Origin: Cohnella silvisoli
GTDB lineage: Bacteria; Bacillota; Bacilli; Paenibacillales; Paenibacillaceae
Assembly (NCBI RefSeq): GCF_021190915.1
Contig: NZ_JAIOAP010000011.1
Location: forward strand, 1-64,000
DNA: 64,000 bases
Direction of reading: 5' to 3'
Part shown: in pieces, positions 43,126 through 52,341 of the stretch
Numbering within the stretch: position 1 is the first letter of the stretch
Layout: each line of letters starts with the position of its first letter
Made by a program: the position numbers and the translations under genes
Notes under the pieces: model-generated
The model's database searches: none
Seen by the model: the letters and a program-made list of their open reading frames with translations, nothing else
What the model was told of the DNA's origin: nothing

Positions 43126-44478
43126 ATGGCACAACTCGCCATTCATAAAGCTTGGAAAGGAAACGGCCTCGTTCAAACGATCGTTCGCACCAGCGCAACC
43201 AATCTCCTGGTTATGGTCATTAGCACGCTGACCTCGATCGTGACTGCGCGTATGTTCGGCGTCATTGGCAAAGGGGAGTTCTCGGCCATTCTTTTTTGGC
43301 CGACGCTGCTGGCAGGGTTAGTCGGGTTCGGGCTGCCGACCTCGCTTATTTATAACATGAAGCAGAACAAAGGCGGCGGAGGAGACTTCGTAAGGACGGG
43401 TTTTCTGTTCCAAATTCCCGTCAGTATTATCGTCGGCATCGTCGCCTGGGTTTGGCTTCCGGTCTGGCTCGGGAATTATTCCGCGGACGTCATCCAAATT
43501 ACGCGTTGGTTTACGGTGCTGATGTTGCCGATCATACTCGCGGTTAATTTAATCTCGGCGCTGGCGCAGAGCACGGGCAATTTCAAAGTTTATAACGGCG
43601 TGCGCTTATTTGTTCCGCTATGCAACTTGGCCGGACTGGTCGCGCTTTGGGCGGTCGGCAATTTAAGCCTTCATTTCGCCGCTCTGGTTTTTCTGGTAAC
43701 GAGCGCGCTGGTCATGACTTGGTCCTTGTACAGCATCGGGGACGTTATCCGAATGGATTGGTTCAAAGGCTTAGGGAACCTTGCGGCAGCACGGGCATTG
43801 TTCGGATACGGCAGCAAAGTGTTCGGCGTTGAATTGCTAGGCACGCTGTATGCCCAGTTCGATAAAATCATCATTCTTTCCATGCTGACCGCGAAGGACC
43901 TTGGCCTTTACACCGTCGTCTACGCGCTGTCCCGCGTATTCAACGTCGTTCAGATGGCGATTACGAATGTCATTTTCCCGAAGGTAACCGGTATGGACAA
44001 GGAACAGATCATCGCCACGGTTGGCAGGGCATTCCGGTTGTCCTTGATTTTAATGACGATCGTCGTTATCCCGAGCCTATTCATAGGCCGCTTCCTGCTT
44101 GGTTTACTGTTCGGAGAGCCGTTTCTTGCGGCTAGCAACGCCTTTTATCTTCTTTCCTTTGAATGCATTCTCGGAGGGGGATCTTGGATTCTGGCATCCT
44201 CGTTCAATGCGATGGGGCGACCCGGTCTTGTGCTGGTCAGGCAATTGATCGCGCTTGCGGCAACGATCGGATTATTTTTCGTGTTTACCCCGCTGTACGG
44301 GCTGAACGGAATCGCTCTTGCTTTATTAATCGGCGCCGTTATCCGGTTGATCGTAACAATGGCATCGATGCGAATCACTTTCAATGTACGGATGAGAGGC
44401 ATGCTGTTCGATAAAAACGATTTTCGCTTTTTAATGGAGCGGTTAAAAGAGAGAAAACAACGTAAAGGAGAGCGTTGA
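43126..44478 (+). CDS. Polysaccharide flippase (Wzx-like, oligosaccharide transporter)
   Basis: 450 residues with 12 or more membrane helices in the MATE/Wzx pattern. 'TNLLVMVISTLTSIVTARMF' at the start and 'YGSKVFGVELLGTLYAQFDK' in the middle are typical. It flips the undecaprenyl-linked repeat unit to the outer leaflet, where the Wzy-like protein at 36375 acts. It starts 9 bp after the GT2 gene and ends one base before the pyruvyl transferase. Confidence 0.9.
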   Translation: MAQLAIHKAWKGNGLVQTIVRTSATNLLVMVISTLTSIVTARMFGVIGKGEFSAILFWPTLLAGLVGFGLPTSLIYNMKQNKGGGGDFVRTGFLFQIPVSIIVGIVAWVWLPVWLGNYSADVIQITRWFTVLMLPIILAVNLISALAQSTGNFKVYNGVRLFVPLCNLAGLVALWAVGNLSLHFAALVFLVTSALVMTWSLYSIGDVIRMDWFKGLGNLAAARALFGYGSKVFGVELLGTLYAQFDKIIILSMLTAKDLGLYTVVYALSRVFNVVQMAITNVIFPKVTGMDKEQIIATVGRAFRLSLILMTIVVIPSLFIGRFLLGLLFGEPFLAASNAFYLLSFECILGGGSWILASSFNAMGRPGLVLVRQLIALAATIGLFFVFTPLYGLNGIALALLIGAVIRLIVTMASMRITFNVRMRGMLFDKNDFRFLMERLKERKQRKGER

Positions 44479-44479
44479 C

Positions 44480-45427
44480 ATGCAAAGTGCACCGAATGTT
44501 CACCCCATGGACGTATTGAAAGAACAGCTGCTTCAGATTTTGAAAGTGATTCCGGAAGGTTCCAAGATTTATTATATCGACTACCCCGTTCATAGCAACG
44601 GAGGAGATTTGCTGATTATGAAAGGTACGGAGGCGTTCTTCAAAGACAATCATATTCGCGTCCGTGCCCGTTACAGCGTCCTTGATTTTCCCGATACGTT
44701 GATGATTCCTACTGACCATATTATCGTGCTGCACGGCGGAGGGAATTTCGGGGACTTGTATCCGGCGCATCAGAAGCTGCGAGAGAAAATCATAACGCGC
44801 TATCCTAATCATCGCATCGTTATTTTGCCGCAAACGATTTTCTATAAGAAAGAATCGGAATTCGACCGGACGGCTCACATTTTTAACAGGCACAATGATG
44901 TACATCTCTACGTCCGAGACCCTTTGTCTTATGAGATGGCCGCCATGAAATTTCACAAATGCTCCGTTTATTTATCGCCCGACATGGCACATCAGTTGTG
45001 GCCGATCCTGCCGAGAAGCAGTCCGGGGAAAGAACTGCTGTGCTTCTTTCGCACAGACATTGAGAAAACAAGTGAGCAGGAGCAACTCGAAATGTCTGGA
45101 CGGGGAGATTTTTTGGATTGGACTTCCCTGTACAACCGAGTCGAGAAAAAGTCGATTAACATGATCGTCAGAATGATGAGTAAAGGCAGCGGGCCGCTGC
45201 CGATGCAGGCGATCTGGGGGAAGTATACCGACTACCTGGTGGACAAAGCGGTCAAACGCTTCAGCGGATACCGCCATGTGCAGACCTCCAGGCTGCATGG
45301 GCATATCCTGTCCTGCTTGATGGACAAGCCCAACACGCTGCTCGATAACTCGTACGGCAAAAATTCCAACTACTATAATACGTGGACGAATGGAATCAAA
45401 TCCGCTCAATTGGAGGTAACGCCATGA
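44480..45427 (+). CDS. Polysaccharide pyruvyl transferase family protein (EpsO/GumL-like)
   Basis: 315 residues. 'IYYIDYPVHSNGGDLLIMKG' and 'IIVLHGGGNFGDLYPAHQKL' are the family blocks. 'VILPQTIFYKK' and the C-terminal 'HVQTSRLHGHILSCLM' also fit. It adds a ketal pyruvate from PEP, giving the polymer extra negative charge. ATG 44480 starts with a spacing of one base from the flippase gene; the site AAAGGAGAG lies upstream. It ends ATGA into manC. Confidence 0.88.
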   Translation: MQSAPNVHPMDVLKEQLLQILKVIPEGSKIYYIDYPVHSNGGDLLIMKGTEAFFKDNHIRVRARYSVLDFPDTLMIPTDHIIVLHGGGNFGDLYPAHQKLREKIITRYPNHRIVILPQTIFYKKESEFDRTAHIFNRHNDVHLYVRDPLSYEMAAMKFHKCSVYLSPDMAHQLWPILPRSSPGKELLCFFRTDIEKTSEQEQLEMSGRGDFLDWTSLYNRVEKKSINMIVRMMSKGSGPLPMQAIWGKYTDYLVDKAVKRFSGYRHVQTSRLHGHILSCLMDKPNTLLDNSYGKNSNYYNTWTNGIKSAQLEVTP

Positions 45428-46794
45428 AAATCGTACTTCTGTCAGGAGGTTCGGGCAAACGGCTGTGGCCGCTGTCGAACGAGTCGCGATCCAAGCAGTT
45501 TTTGAAAGTGCTTAATACTGCCAAGGGTGACCCGGAGTCGATGGTACAGCGGGTTTGGCGGCAAATTTCCAGTGCCGGATTACGGGAGCATGCCTACATC
45601 GCGACCAGCAGGCCGCAGGTTGAAATGATTCACGGCCAGCTCGGAAGCGAGATCGAAGTCATCGTCGAACCGGAAAGAAGAGACACTTTTCCCGCTATCG
45701 CGCTGGCAGCTACCTATTTATATTCGGTGCAAGGCGTCAGCCTGAACGAGACTGTCGTCGTGATGCCGGTCGATCCGTATGTGGATGAATCATTTTTCCA
45801 CAAGACCAAGGAGCTTGAACATGTTCTGAACGAATCCGGCGCTGATTTAGCGCTCATGGGCGTGAAACCGACGTTTCCCTCGGAGAAGTACGGTTATATC
45901 ATACCTGACGGCGATACCCGGGCGGATATGCCTTTCGTAAGAGTAAATAGTTTCAAAGAAAAACCCCGCGAACAAGACGCGGCAGCCATGATCGAGCAGG
46001 CTGCGCTTTGGAACTGCGGCGTTTTTGCTTTTAAGCTCAATTATCTTATTAATATCTTGATCTCTTACGATTTTCCGATCCAATACGACGAGATGTCAAA
46101 GCAATATGGCAGGCTTCCGAAGATCAGCTTCGATTACGAGATCGTGGAGAGATCCAATCATATCGTGGCGCTGCCCTACGAGGGCGATTGGAAGGACCTT
46201 GGAACGTGGAACACGCTAACCGAGGAAATTGAAACCGCGGTCATCGGCAAAGGAATCATAGCCGGCGAATCGCGCAATACGCACGTGATCAATGAGCTTG
46301 ATATTCCGATTACGCTGCTTAATCTACCGAACGTTATCGTAGCGGCAAGCCCGGACGGCATTCTGGTGTCGGATAAGGCGTCAAGCCCGATGATCAAAGA
46401 GGTTATGAAGCATTCGGATCAGCGTCCGATGTACGAAGAGCGGCGCTGGGGACGTTACCGGGTGCTCGATTACTTGAAATATCCGAACGGCAAAGAAGTG
46501 CTGACCAAGAGAATCTGCGTAACGCCCGGCCACAATCTAAGCTACCAGTACCATCAGCTTAGGGACGAGGTATGGACGGTCGTTTCCGGTAACGGGGAAA
46601 TGGTTTTGAACGAAAAGCATTTTCCTGTGAAGTCCGGCGACGTTCTGATTATTTCCAAAGAAAGCAGACATAGCTTGCGGGCGGAAACGGAAATGGACAT
46701 TATCGAAGTGCAGACCGGGACGGAACTTATAGAAGACGATATCGTCCGGCTTGCCTTTGATTGGAATGAGATTATGCAAGTTTGTACCGTGTAA
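45424..46794 (+). CDS. manC: Mannose-1-phosphate guanylyltransferase / mannose-6-phosphate isomerase (type II, bifunctional)
   Basis: 456 residues. The N-terminal GDP-mannose pyrophosphorylase is marked by 'LSGGSGKRLWPLSNESRSKQ' and 'VMPVDPYVDESFF'. The C-terminal cupin isomerase half is marked by 'YEERRWGRYRVLDYLKYPNG' and 'LSYQYHQLRDEVWTVVSGNG'. It makes GDP-mannose from fructose-6-P via mannose-6-P and mannose-1-P (with a phosphomannomutase encoded elsewhere). The start is at the ATGA overlap. Confidence 0.94.
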   Translation: MKIVLLSGGSGKRLWPLSNESRSKQFLKVLNTAKGDPESMVQRVWRQISSAGLREHAYIATSRPQVEMIHGQLGSEIEVIVEPERRDTFPAIALAATYLYSVQGVSLNETVVVMPVDPYVDESFFHKTKELEHVLNESGADLALMGVKPTFPSEKYGYIIPDGDTRADMPFVRVNSFKEKPREQDAAAMIEQAALWNCGVFAFKLNYLINILISYDFPIQYDEMSKQYGRLPKISFDYEIVERSNHIVALPYEGDWKDLGTWNTLTEEIETAVIGKGIIAGESRNTHVINELDIPITLLNLPNVIVAASPDGILVSDKASSPMIKEVMKHSDQRPMYEERRWGRYRVLDYLKYPNGKEVLTKRICVTPGHNLSYQYHQLRDEVWTVVSGNGEMVLNEKHFPVKSGDVLIISKESRHSLRAETEMDIIEVQTGTELIEDDIVRLAFDWNEIMQVCTV

Positions 46795-46820
46795 ACGGAC
46801 TCAATGAAGGGGCGATTAGA

Positions 46821-48161
46821 ATGAACATTACGGTTATCGGAACCGGTTACGTCGGACTCGTATCGGGCGTATGCTTCGCGGAGCTCGGCAATCAAGTCAT
46901 CTGCGTGGATAAGGATCCAAGCAAGATTGACACTTTGAACTCCGGCGGGATTCCCATCTATGAGCCGGGACTGAAGGAATTGGCTGCTGCCAATCGGTTG
47001 GCGGGCAAACTTTCGTTCACGACCGATTTGCCGAGCGCCGTACGTCAATCGGATATTATCATTCTAGCAGTCGGGACGCCTCCGCTGCCGAGCGGCGAGG
47101 CGAATCTCGATTATATCGATCAAGCGGCACTTGAAATCGCGGAAGCGATGAACGGCTACAAAATCGTTGCCGTAAAAAGCACCGTACCGGTCGGAACGAA
47201 CGAGCGGCTCGCCAACTTGATACGTTCCCGCACGAACAAGCGCTTTGACAGCATTTCGCTGCCGGAGTTTCTTCGGGAAGGCTCGGCGATCAAGGATACG
47301 CTGCACCCCGACCGGATCATCATCGGAGCGGACTGCCAAAGCGCGGCGGATACCATGGCTCTGCTGCATAAGCCTCTGACCGAACAAATCGTCGTGACGG
47401 ATATCCGCAGCGCGGAAATGATTAAGTACGCTTCCAATGCGTTTCTCGCAACGAAAATTTCTTTTATTAACGAGATTGCCAACATTTGCGAGAAGGTCGG
47501 CGCGGACGTGACGCAGGTGGCGGAAGGTATGGGTTATGACAAACGGATCGGCCCATCGTTCCTGAAAGCCGGAATCGGCTACGGGGGCTCCTGTTTTCCG
47601 AAGGATACGCGTGCGCTTATTCAAATTGCCGGCCACGTCGACTACGAATTCAAGCTGCTGCGCTCGGTCGTTGAAGTGAATCAGGATCAGCGCTTCAACG
47701 TCATCCGGAAGCTGGAGACGATTTTCGACGGCGAGCTGCGTGGAAAGACAATTGCCATATGGGGTTTGGCGTTCAAGCCGGATACCGATGACGTACGCGA
47801 TTCGCCGGCATTGGAAATCATTCAGCATTTGGTAGATAACGGCGTGAAAGTAAAAGCCTATGATCCCATTGCGATGAATAACTTTCAGGCTTTATTCGGA
47901 AAGGAGGGCGTCGTATGGTGCGATACCGCGATGGATACGGCACAAGGAGCTGATGCGCTTTGCTTGCTGACGGAGTGGGATGAATTTGCCGGAGTCGATC
48001 TCGGGCAACTCCAAACGATTTTGAAACGGCCGATTCTGATTGACGGTCGAAATGTGTTTAAGGAGGAAAATTTGCTTGGAACCGACTTCGTTTATTATTC
48101 CGTTGGCCGTCCCAGCTTAAATCAAGGCGTGAAACAGCAAATGCCCGTTCTGCAGTTTTAG
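46821..48161 (+). CDS. UDP-glucose 6-dehydrogenase
   Basis: 446 residues. Oxidises UDP-glucose to UDP-glucuronate. The Rossmann GTGYVGLVSG motif is at the N-terminus, 'VKSTVPVGTNERL' and 'SLPEFLREGSAIKD' follow, and the catalytic Cys is in 'GIGYGGSCFPKDT'. The third domain has 'LAFKPDTDDVRDSPALEII'. ATG 46821 follows AAGGGGCGATTAG. With galU upstream it supplies the glucuronate for the polymer. Confidence 0.94.
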   Translation: MNITVIGTGYVGLVSGVCFAELGNQVICVDKDPSKIDTLNSGGIPIYEPGLKELAAANRLAGKLSFTTDLPSAVRQSDIIILAVGTPPLPSGEANLDYIDQAALEIAEAMNGYKIVAVKSTVPVGTNERLANLIRSRTNKRFDSISLPEFLREGSAIKDTLHPDRIIIGADCQSAADTMALLHKPLTEQIVVTDIRSAEMIKYASNAFLATKISFINEIANICEKVGADVTQVAEGMGYDKRIGPSFLKAGIGYGGSCFPKDTRALIQIAGHVDYEFKLLRSVVEVNQDQRFNVIRKLETIFDGELRGKTIAIWGLAFKPDTDDVRDSPALEIIQHLVDNGVKVKAYDPIAMNNFQALFGKEGVVWCDTAMDTAQGADALCLLTEWDEFAGVDLGQLQTILKRPILIDGRNVFKEENLLGTDFVYYSVGRPSLNQGVKQQMPVLQF

Positions 48162-48190
48162 TTCCCAATCTATGACTAGAGGTGAATAAG

Positions 48191-51100
48191 ATGACGACGT
48201 TTAAAGAAAAAGTGACCTTATCCGCGCTTGCGGTAACTATGCTTACCGCTTCGTTCGGAGGATTGCCGCTGAGCCAGAAAGGATTAGCGGAGAAGTTGGG
48301 ACTTATCCATGTGGTAAATGCCGCCGAATCGGAACTGCCTTCAAGCGTTTTTCTGCAGCGAATGAACGAGCTGTACGCCGCTCTTGCAGCCGGTGATCCG
48401 GCAGATGTGCAGGATGTGAGGAATCTGCGCGATGAAATCGCCGGACTGGACGAATCGTCAAACCAGCAGCTACTTGATCCAATATGGAATAAAATTAGCG
48501 CTAAGCTTCCGGCTACCGTCGATCAAGCGGAATTAAAGATCAGCCTGTTCCGGCTCGTTAAGGCGGTCGGTTCATTCCGCTACGATCCGCAGGCTTCGGA
48601 TCTGGAAGCGATCCGCACGAACCCTGAATTCCGTGCGACCTTGAAGACGATCGCGGCCGCCGGCGGCGACGCGAGCATTAAGATGGATGATTTCCTCGTG
48701 TTTCTGTTCGGAGACGGCGCTGGCCGGGATGGCGTTGAAGGCACGATCGCCAAACTGCTCTCTAAAATGTCGGCGATAGAGCTGTTCCAGCTGCTCGGGA
48801 ATAAGCAGGGCATTACGGCGGTGTTGCTTCAAGCGACGGAAAAGCTGCTCGCTGAAACGGGCGCCTACAAATTCAGCTCTATTCTGGCTAATCTCGGAGT
48901 CACGCCACAGGATGTGCGGGCGACGGTGCTGGGTTTCCAGCTTAAGCTGCAGAAGGATGAGCCGGCTATCAATGCGATGACGGTCGCTTATATTCGCTCG
49001 GCAGCGAAAGCGAGCGTAGTAATAAGCGACGATGGCCGCGAGCACAAATACGTTCTAAGTGTTTTCGGAGTGGTGGTACCCTCTCTAGTATTGCAGTGGA
49101 CGAAGGTATCGGGAAGCCCGGATGTGAGCGTGGCGCCTGACGGTACCGTTACGATTCCGGAAGGCGTTCCGAGCGCCTCGGCTGTTATTCAGGCGAAGCT
49201 TATTAACCCATACGGCGGATCGGCAAAAGTTATTTTCGAGAAAGAAGTGACATTAACGGCGGAAAGCGGGGAAGAAACCGTGTTCCTGGCGGAGCAGTTC
49301 CTGGAGCGGATGAATAAGATTCACGCCGCGCTTATAGCCGGTGATCCGGCGGATGTTCAGGATGTCCGGAACGCACGCGATGAGATCGCCGGGTTGGATG
49401 TTGCGGCAAACTTGGCGTTAATTGATCCGCTCTGGAACAAAATCGCGCCTAAACTGCCGGCTTCCGTCGATAAAGCGAAGTTGAAAACAAGTTTATTCGA
49501 GATCGTTAAAGCCCTCGGTTCGTTCCAATACGACCCGCAGGCGTCGGATTTGGAAGCCATTCGAACCAATCCGGAATACCGGGCGACGTTGAAGACGATC
49601 GGAGCCGCCGGTGGCATATCCAACTTCGTTATGGATGATTTCCTCGTATTTATGTTCGGTGACGGCGATTCTCGTAAAGGCGTTGAAGGAATCGTTCGCG
49701 CTAAACTCGCGAGCCTGTCGCCGACGGAGCTGCTGCAATTGCTCGGCAACAAGCAGGGGATTACGGCATTGTTGCTACAAGCAACGGAGCAGATGCTCGG
49801 CGATACGGAAGCTTATAAGTTGAGCTCGATCCTGAATCATCTGGGCGTTACGCCGCTGGATGTACGGGCGACGGTGCTGGGCTTCCAACTCAAGCTGCAG
49901 AAGGATGAGCCGGCTATCAACGCGATGACCGTTGCCTTAATTCGTTCCGAAGCGACAGGGACGGCGAAAATAAGCGAGGACGGTCTCCAGCACGAATACA
50001 GCTTGAAGGTATTCGGGATAGATGTTCCTGCGCCCGCTCTGCAGTGGGCCAAAGTATCCGGAAGCCCGGATGTAAGCGTGTTGCCGAACGGCACCGTTAC
50101 GATTCCGGCAAACGTCGCAAGCGCTTCGGCGGTTATTCAGGCGAAGCTGGTGAACCCTTACGGCGGCGAGGCCAAAGTTATTTTCGAACAAGAAGTAATG
50201 TTGACGGCGACTGATGGGGCGGGCGACATCTTCCCGGCGGAGCAATTCTTGGAACGGATGAATAAGATTCGTGCCGCGCTCCTGGCTGGCGACCCTGCGG
50301 ATGCGCAGGCAGTGCGGAACCTGCGGGATGAAATCGCCGGTCTGAATGTTGCGGCAAACCAAGCGCTCATTGATCCGGTCTGGAACCGAATTGCGCTTAA
50401 ACTGCCGGCTTCCGTCGACCAGGCTAAGTTGAAAGCAAGTTTATTCGAAATCGTTAGAGCCGTCGGTTCGTTCCAATACGATCCGCAGGCATCGGATTTG
50501 GAAGCCATTCGGACCAATCCGCAATACCGGGCGACGCTGAAGACGATCGCGGCTGCTGCCGGCGTGAAGAGATTGACGATGGACGACTACCTTATTTTCC
50601 TGTTTGGGGATGGGAAGGAACGCAAAGGCATTGAAGGCACGATCCTCAGTATCGTGGCGGACATGAAGCCGAAAGAGTTTGCCGATCTGCTTGGCAACAA
50701 GGAGAAAATCAATGCCGTTGTGAACGAAGCGATGGCTGAGATCTTATCCGAGAAGGAGGACTATCCGTTAAGCGCAGCATTGAACAAGCTTGGCGTTAAG
50801 TCGAGCGATGTTCGTTCCACGGTTGCTAACTTCCAAGCCAAACTGAAATATGACGTGCCGGCCACTAACGCACTGACCATTGCTTATATTCGTTCCGAAG
50901 CGGTCTCGACGGTGAAAATCACAGCGAACGGACGCCACCATGATTACGGATTGACGTACCTTGGCGTGGAGATCCCTTCTTCGGTGCTGAAATGGACGAA
51001 AGTATCCGGCAGCAAGGATGTCAAAGTAGATTCGAACGGAAAAGTATCGATTCCGAATAAAGTCGCGAAAGGAACCGCCGTTATTCAAGCCGCGCTAGTC

Positions 51101-51421
51101 ATTTCCAAAGGCGGTCCGGCGAAAGTCGTCTTCCAGCAAGAGGTGACGCTCGTTAACGGCAAGGATTCCGGAGAGATTCAAGATATTATCCAAGCTCTGG
51201 AAGACAAGTTTGACGAAATTAAAGCGAAGCTTGAATCCGCCACTAATGATCTGCAAAAAGTAAAATTGCTATCAGAAGTCGTTCTGGCAGGCAAAGATAC
51301 CATTAGCAAGATCAACAAAGCGGATGCGCCGAAAGAGGTCAAGGAAAAAGCGATTAAAGATGCGGCTAATCAAGTTAAACAAACGATTAGTCTAATTATC
51401 CGGGATATACTAGGATTCTAA
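48191..51421 (+). CDS. Large secreted protein with three 316-residue repeats
   Basis: 1076 residues with a signal peptide (hydrophobic core 'VTLSALAVTMLTASFGGLPL', likely cleaved after 'VVNAA'). Three repeats start at about residues 58, 374 and 690, each exactly 948 bp long. Each holds a helical block of about 215 residues ('GDPADVQDVRN.RDEIAGL', 'YDPQASDLEAIRTNP', 'QLLGNKQGITA') followed by an Ig-like block ('WTKVSGSPDVSV', 'PYGG'). A charged helical tail closes the protein. It is the last gene before the operon terminator, so it is likely an EPS-linked matrix or surface protein. No enzymatic motif and no cell-wall anchor was seen. ATG 48191 follows AGAGGTG. Confidence 0.8.
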   Translation: MTTFKEKVTLSALAVTMLTASFGGLPLSQKGLAEKLGLIHVVNAAESELPSSVFLQRMNELYAALAAGDPADVQDVRNLRDEIAGLDESSNQQLLDPIWNKISAKLPATVDQAELKISLFRLVKAVGSFRYDPQASDLEAIRTNPEFRATLKTIAAAGGDASIKMDDFLVFLFGDGAGRDGVEGTIAKLLSKMSAIELFQLLGNKQGITAVLLQATEKLLAETGAYKFSSILANLGVTPQDVRATVLGFQLKLQKDEPAINAMTVAYIRSAAKASVVISDDGREHKYVLSVFGVVVPSLVLQWTKVSGSPDVSVAPDGTVTIPEGVPSASAVIQAKLINPYGGSAKVIFEKEVTLTAESGEETVFLAEQFLERMNKIHAALIAGDPADVQDVRNARDEIAGLDVAANLALIDPLWNKIAPKLPASVDKAKLKTSLFEIVKALGSFQYDPQASDLEAIRTNPEYRATLKTIGAAGGISNFVMDDFLVFMFGDGDSRKGVEGIVRAKLASLSPTELLQLLGNKQGITALLLQATEQMLGDTEAYKLSSILNHLGVTPLDVRATVLGFQLKLQKDEPAINAMTVALIRSEATGTAKISEDGLQHEYSLKVFGIDVPAPALQWAKVSGSPDVSVLPNGTVTIPANVASASAVIQAKLVNPYGGEAKVIFEQEVMLTATDGAGDIFPAEQFLERMNKIRAALLAGDPADAQAVRNLRDEIAGLNVAANQALIDPVWNRIALKLPASVDQAKLKASLFEIVRAVGSFQYDPQASDLEAIRTNPQYRATLKTIAAAAGVKRLTMDDYLIFLFGDGKERKGIEGTILSIVADMKPKEFADLLGNKEKINAVVNEAMAEILSEKEDYPLSAALNKLGVKSSDVRSTVANFQAKLKYDVPATNALTIAYIRSEAVSTVKITANGRHHDYGLTYLGVEIPSSVLKWTKVSGSKDVKVDSNGKVSIPNKVAKGTAVIQAALVISKGGPAKVVFQQEVTLVNGKDSGEIQDIIQALEDKFDEIKAKLESATNDLQKVKLLSEVVLAGKDTISKINKADAPKEVKEKAIKDAANQVKQTISLIIRDILGF
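48362..51106 (+). repeat. Three tandem 948-bp coding repeats
   Basis: Equivalent ATG codons lie at 48362, 49310 and 50258, exactly 948 bp apart twice. Blocks such as GATCCGGC(A/G)GATGT near 48396 and 49347, and AAGCTGCAGAAGGATGAGCC at 48943 and 49891, are conserved between units. Copy 3 is the most diverged. This is intragenic duplication, not an IS. Confidence 0.85.
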
Positions 51422-51428
51422 GTACAAG

Positions 51429-51470
51429 GCCAGCCATCTTCTCCCCGGAGAAGGTGGCTGGCTTGTTTCT
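51429..51470 (+). terminator. Terminator of the EPS operon
   Basis: GCCAGCCATCTTCTCC (51429-51444) pairs with GGAGAAGGTGGCTGGC (51447-51462), then TTGTTTC. It lies 8 bp after the repeat-protein stop and ends the EPS unit. Confidence 0.85.
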
Positions 51471-51519
51471 TATACGGTTAGAATAAAATCAGTGTCGCCT
51501 TTTCAATGATTCCTTTCAT

Positions 51520-51635
51520 GGGCTCAGCGGCGGGGAATTGCTCTAAAAAGTCGATTAATTCCTGCTTAGTTGGGCTCAGCGGTGGGAATTGCTCTAAAAA
51601 GTCGATTAATTCCTGCTCAGAAGGGGCCAGCGGTG
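51520..51635 (-). repeat. Two 52-bp direct repeats plus a partial third
   Basis: Units begin at 51520 and 51572, with a partial one at 51624. A 31-bp block (AATTGCTCTAAAAAGTCGAT and 11 more bases) is identical in the first two, 51 bp apart. On the minus strand it could encode the 17-residue unit QELIDFLEQFP plus linker, within an open frame at 51663-51478, but no ribosome site is seen there. Confidence 0.7.
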
Positions 51636-51726
51636 GCCAGCGGCGTAGGTGGTTTCGATCCAATCATGTACCGCCGTCCTAAGGACGGCAAAACTGTTTT
51701 TCTTGTAAGGAAAGGAAGGTTTGCCT

Positions 51727-52299
51727 ATGAGAAAGAGAAAACTCATAAAAATAATCATAGGGTGTATCGGATTTGTCGTTGTGTTAGGCATCAGCGGTTT
51801 GTTCACGGCGGATTACGCAGTAAACCGGGTTATGGATTCTTTCGCGGCCGGGCTGGAAGCCGAAATGGAATCGGATAATAACCAGGTTGAAAGCAAAGAA
51901 CAACCACTCTCGATCCCTTCGGAATCCGTTGATGCCAAACAAGAGAAGGGCAATGACAACCCCAGCAAACTAACCGGAACGGCGACCAATAACAGCGCCC
52001 GCAAGCCAACCGGCACGGTAACCAAGGAGAAGGTAAAAAAGGTGAAGGAAAACTTGACCGTTTCGGATAAAGCGACGGTTGCTTCCGTTATTTTAAAAAA
52101 CTTGAGCTTGTCGGACTTGAAGAAACTGCGCTTTATTGCCAAAGGCGGTCTGACCGTGGAGGAAAAGCGGGAAGCGAAACAAATGTTGCTTACCAAATTA
52201 TCGCCCGGCGATTATAACAAATTGTCGGCGCTTGCGAAGAAATACGGGATCAGTAAAGGCAGAACTTACGATGAAGCCATACAAGAGTACAATCCGTAA
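51727..52299 (+). CDS. Membrane-anchored hypothetical protein downstream of the EPS operon
   Basis: 190 residues. A basic start (MRKRKLIK) and one hydrophobic helix (IIIGCIGFVVVLGISGLFTA) are followed by a low-complexity linker rich in Lys, Asn, Ser and Thr. A helical C-terminal domain from about 110 has 'VASVILKNLSLSDLKKLRFI' and 'KREAKQMLLTKLSPGDYNKL'. It is predicted to sit on the outside of the membrane. The ATG at 51727 is chosen because AAAGGAAGG lies seven bases before it; a TTG two codons upstream would be too close. Confidence 0.65.
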   Translation: MRKRKLIKIIIGCIGFVVVLGISGLFTADYAVNRVMDSFAAGLEAEMESDNNQVESKEQPLSIPSESVDAKQEKGNDNPSKLTGTATNNSARKPTGTVTKEKVKKVKENLTVSDKATVASVILKNLSLSDLKKLRFIAKGGLTVEEKREAKQMLLTKLSPGDYNKLSALAKKYGISKGRTYDEAIQEYNP

Positions 52300-52341
52300 T
52301 GGATTATTCTATTTCTATTAGAAGGCGGTGAACCTATCCCT

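Noticed and set aside
43281-43312. GGCC..TTGGCC with a T-run in the flippase gene
   Set aside because: The T-run is in the loop, not after the stem, so it is not a terminator.
47064-47828. Long minus-strand open frame antisense to the UDP-glucose dehydrogenase gene
   Set aside because: An artefact of codon bias in the conserved plus-strand gene.
51478-51663. Minus-strand open frame across the 52-bp repeats, 61 residues
   Set aside because: No ribosome site, TTG start and repeat-driven openness make it weak as a gene. It was kept only as a repeat.
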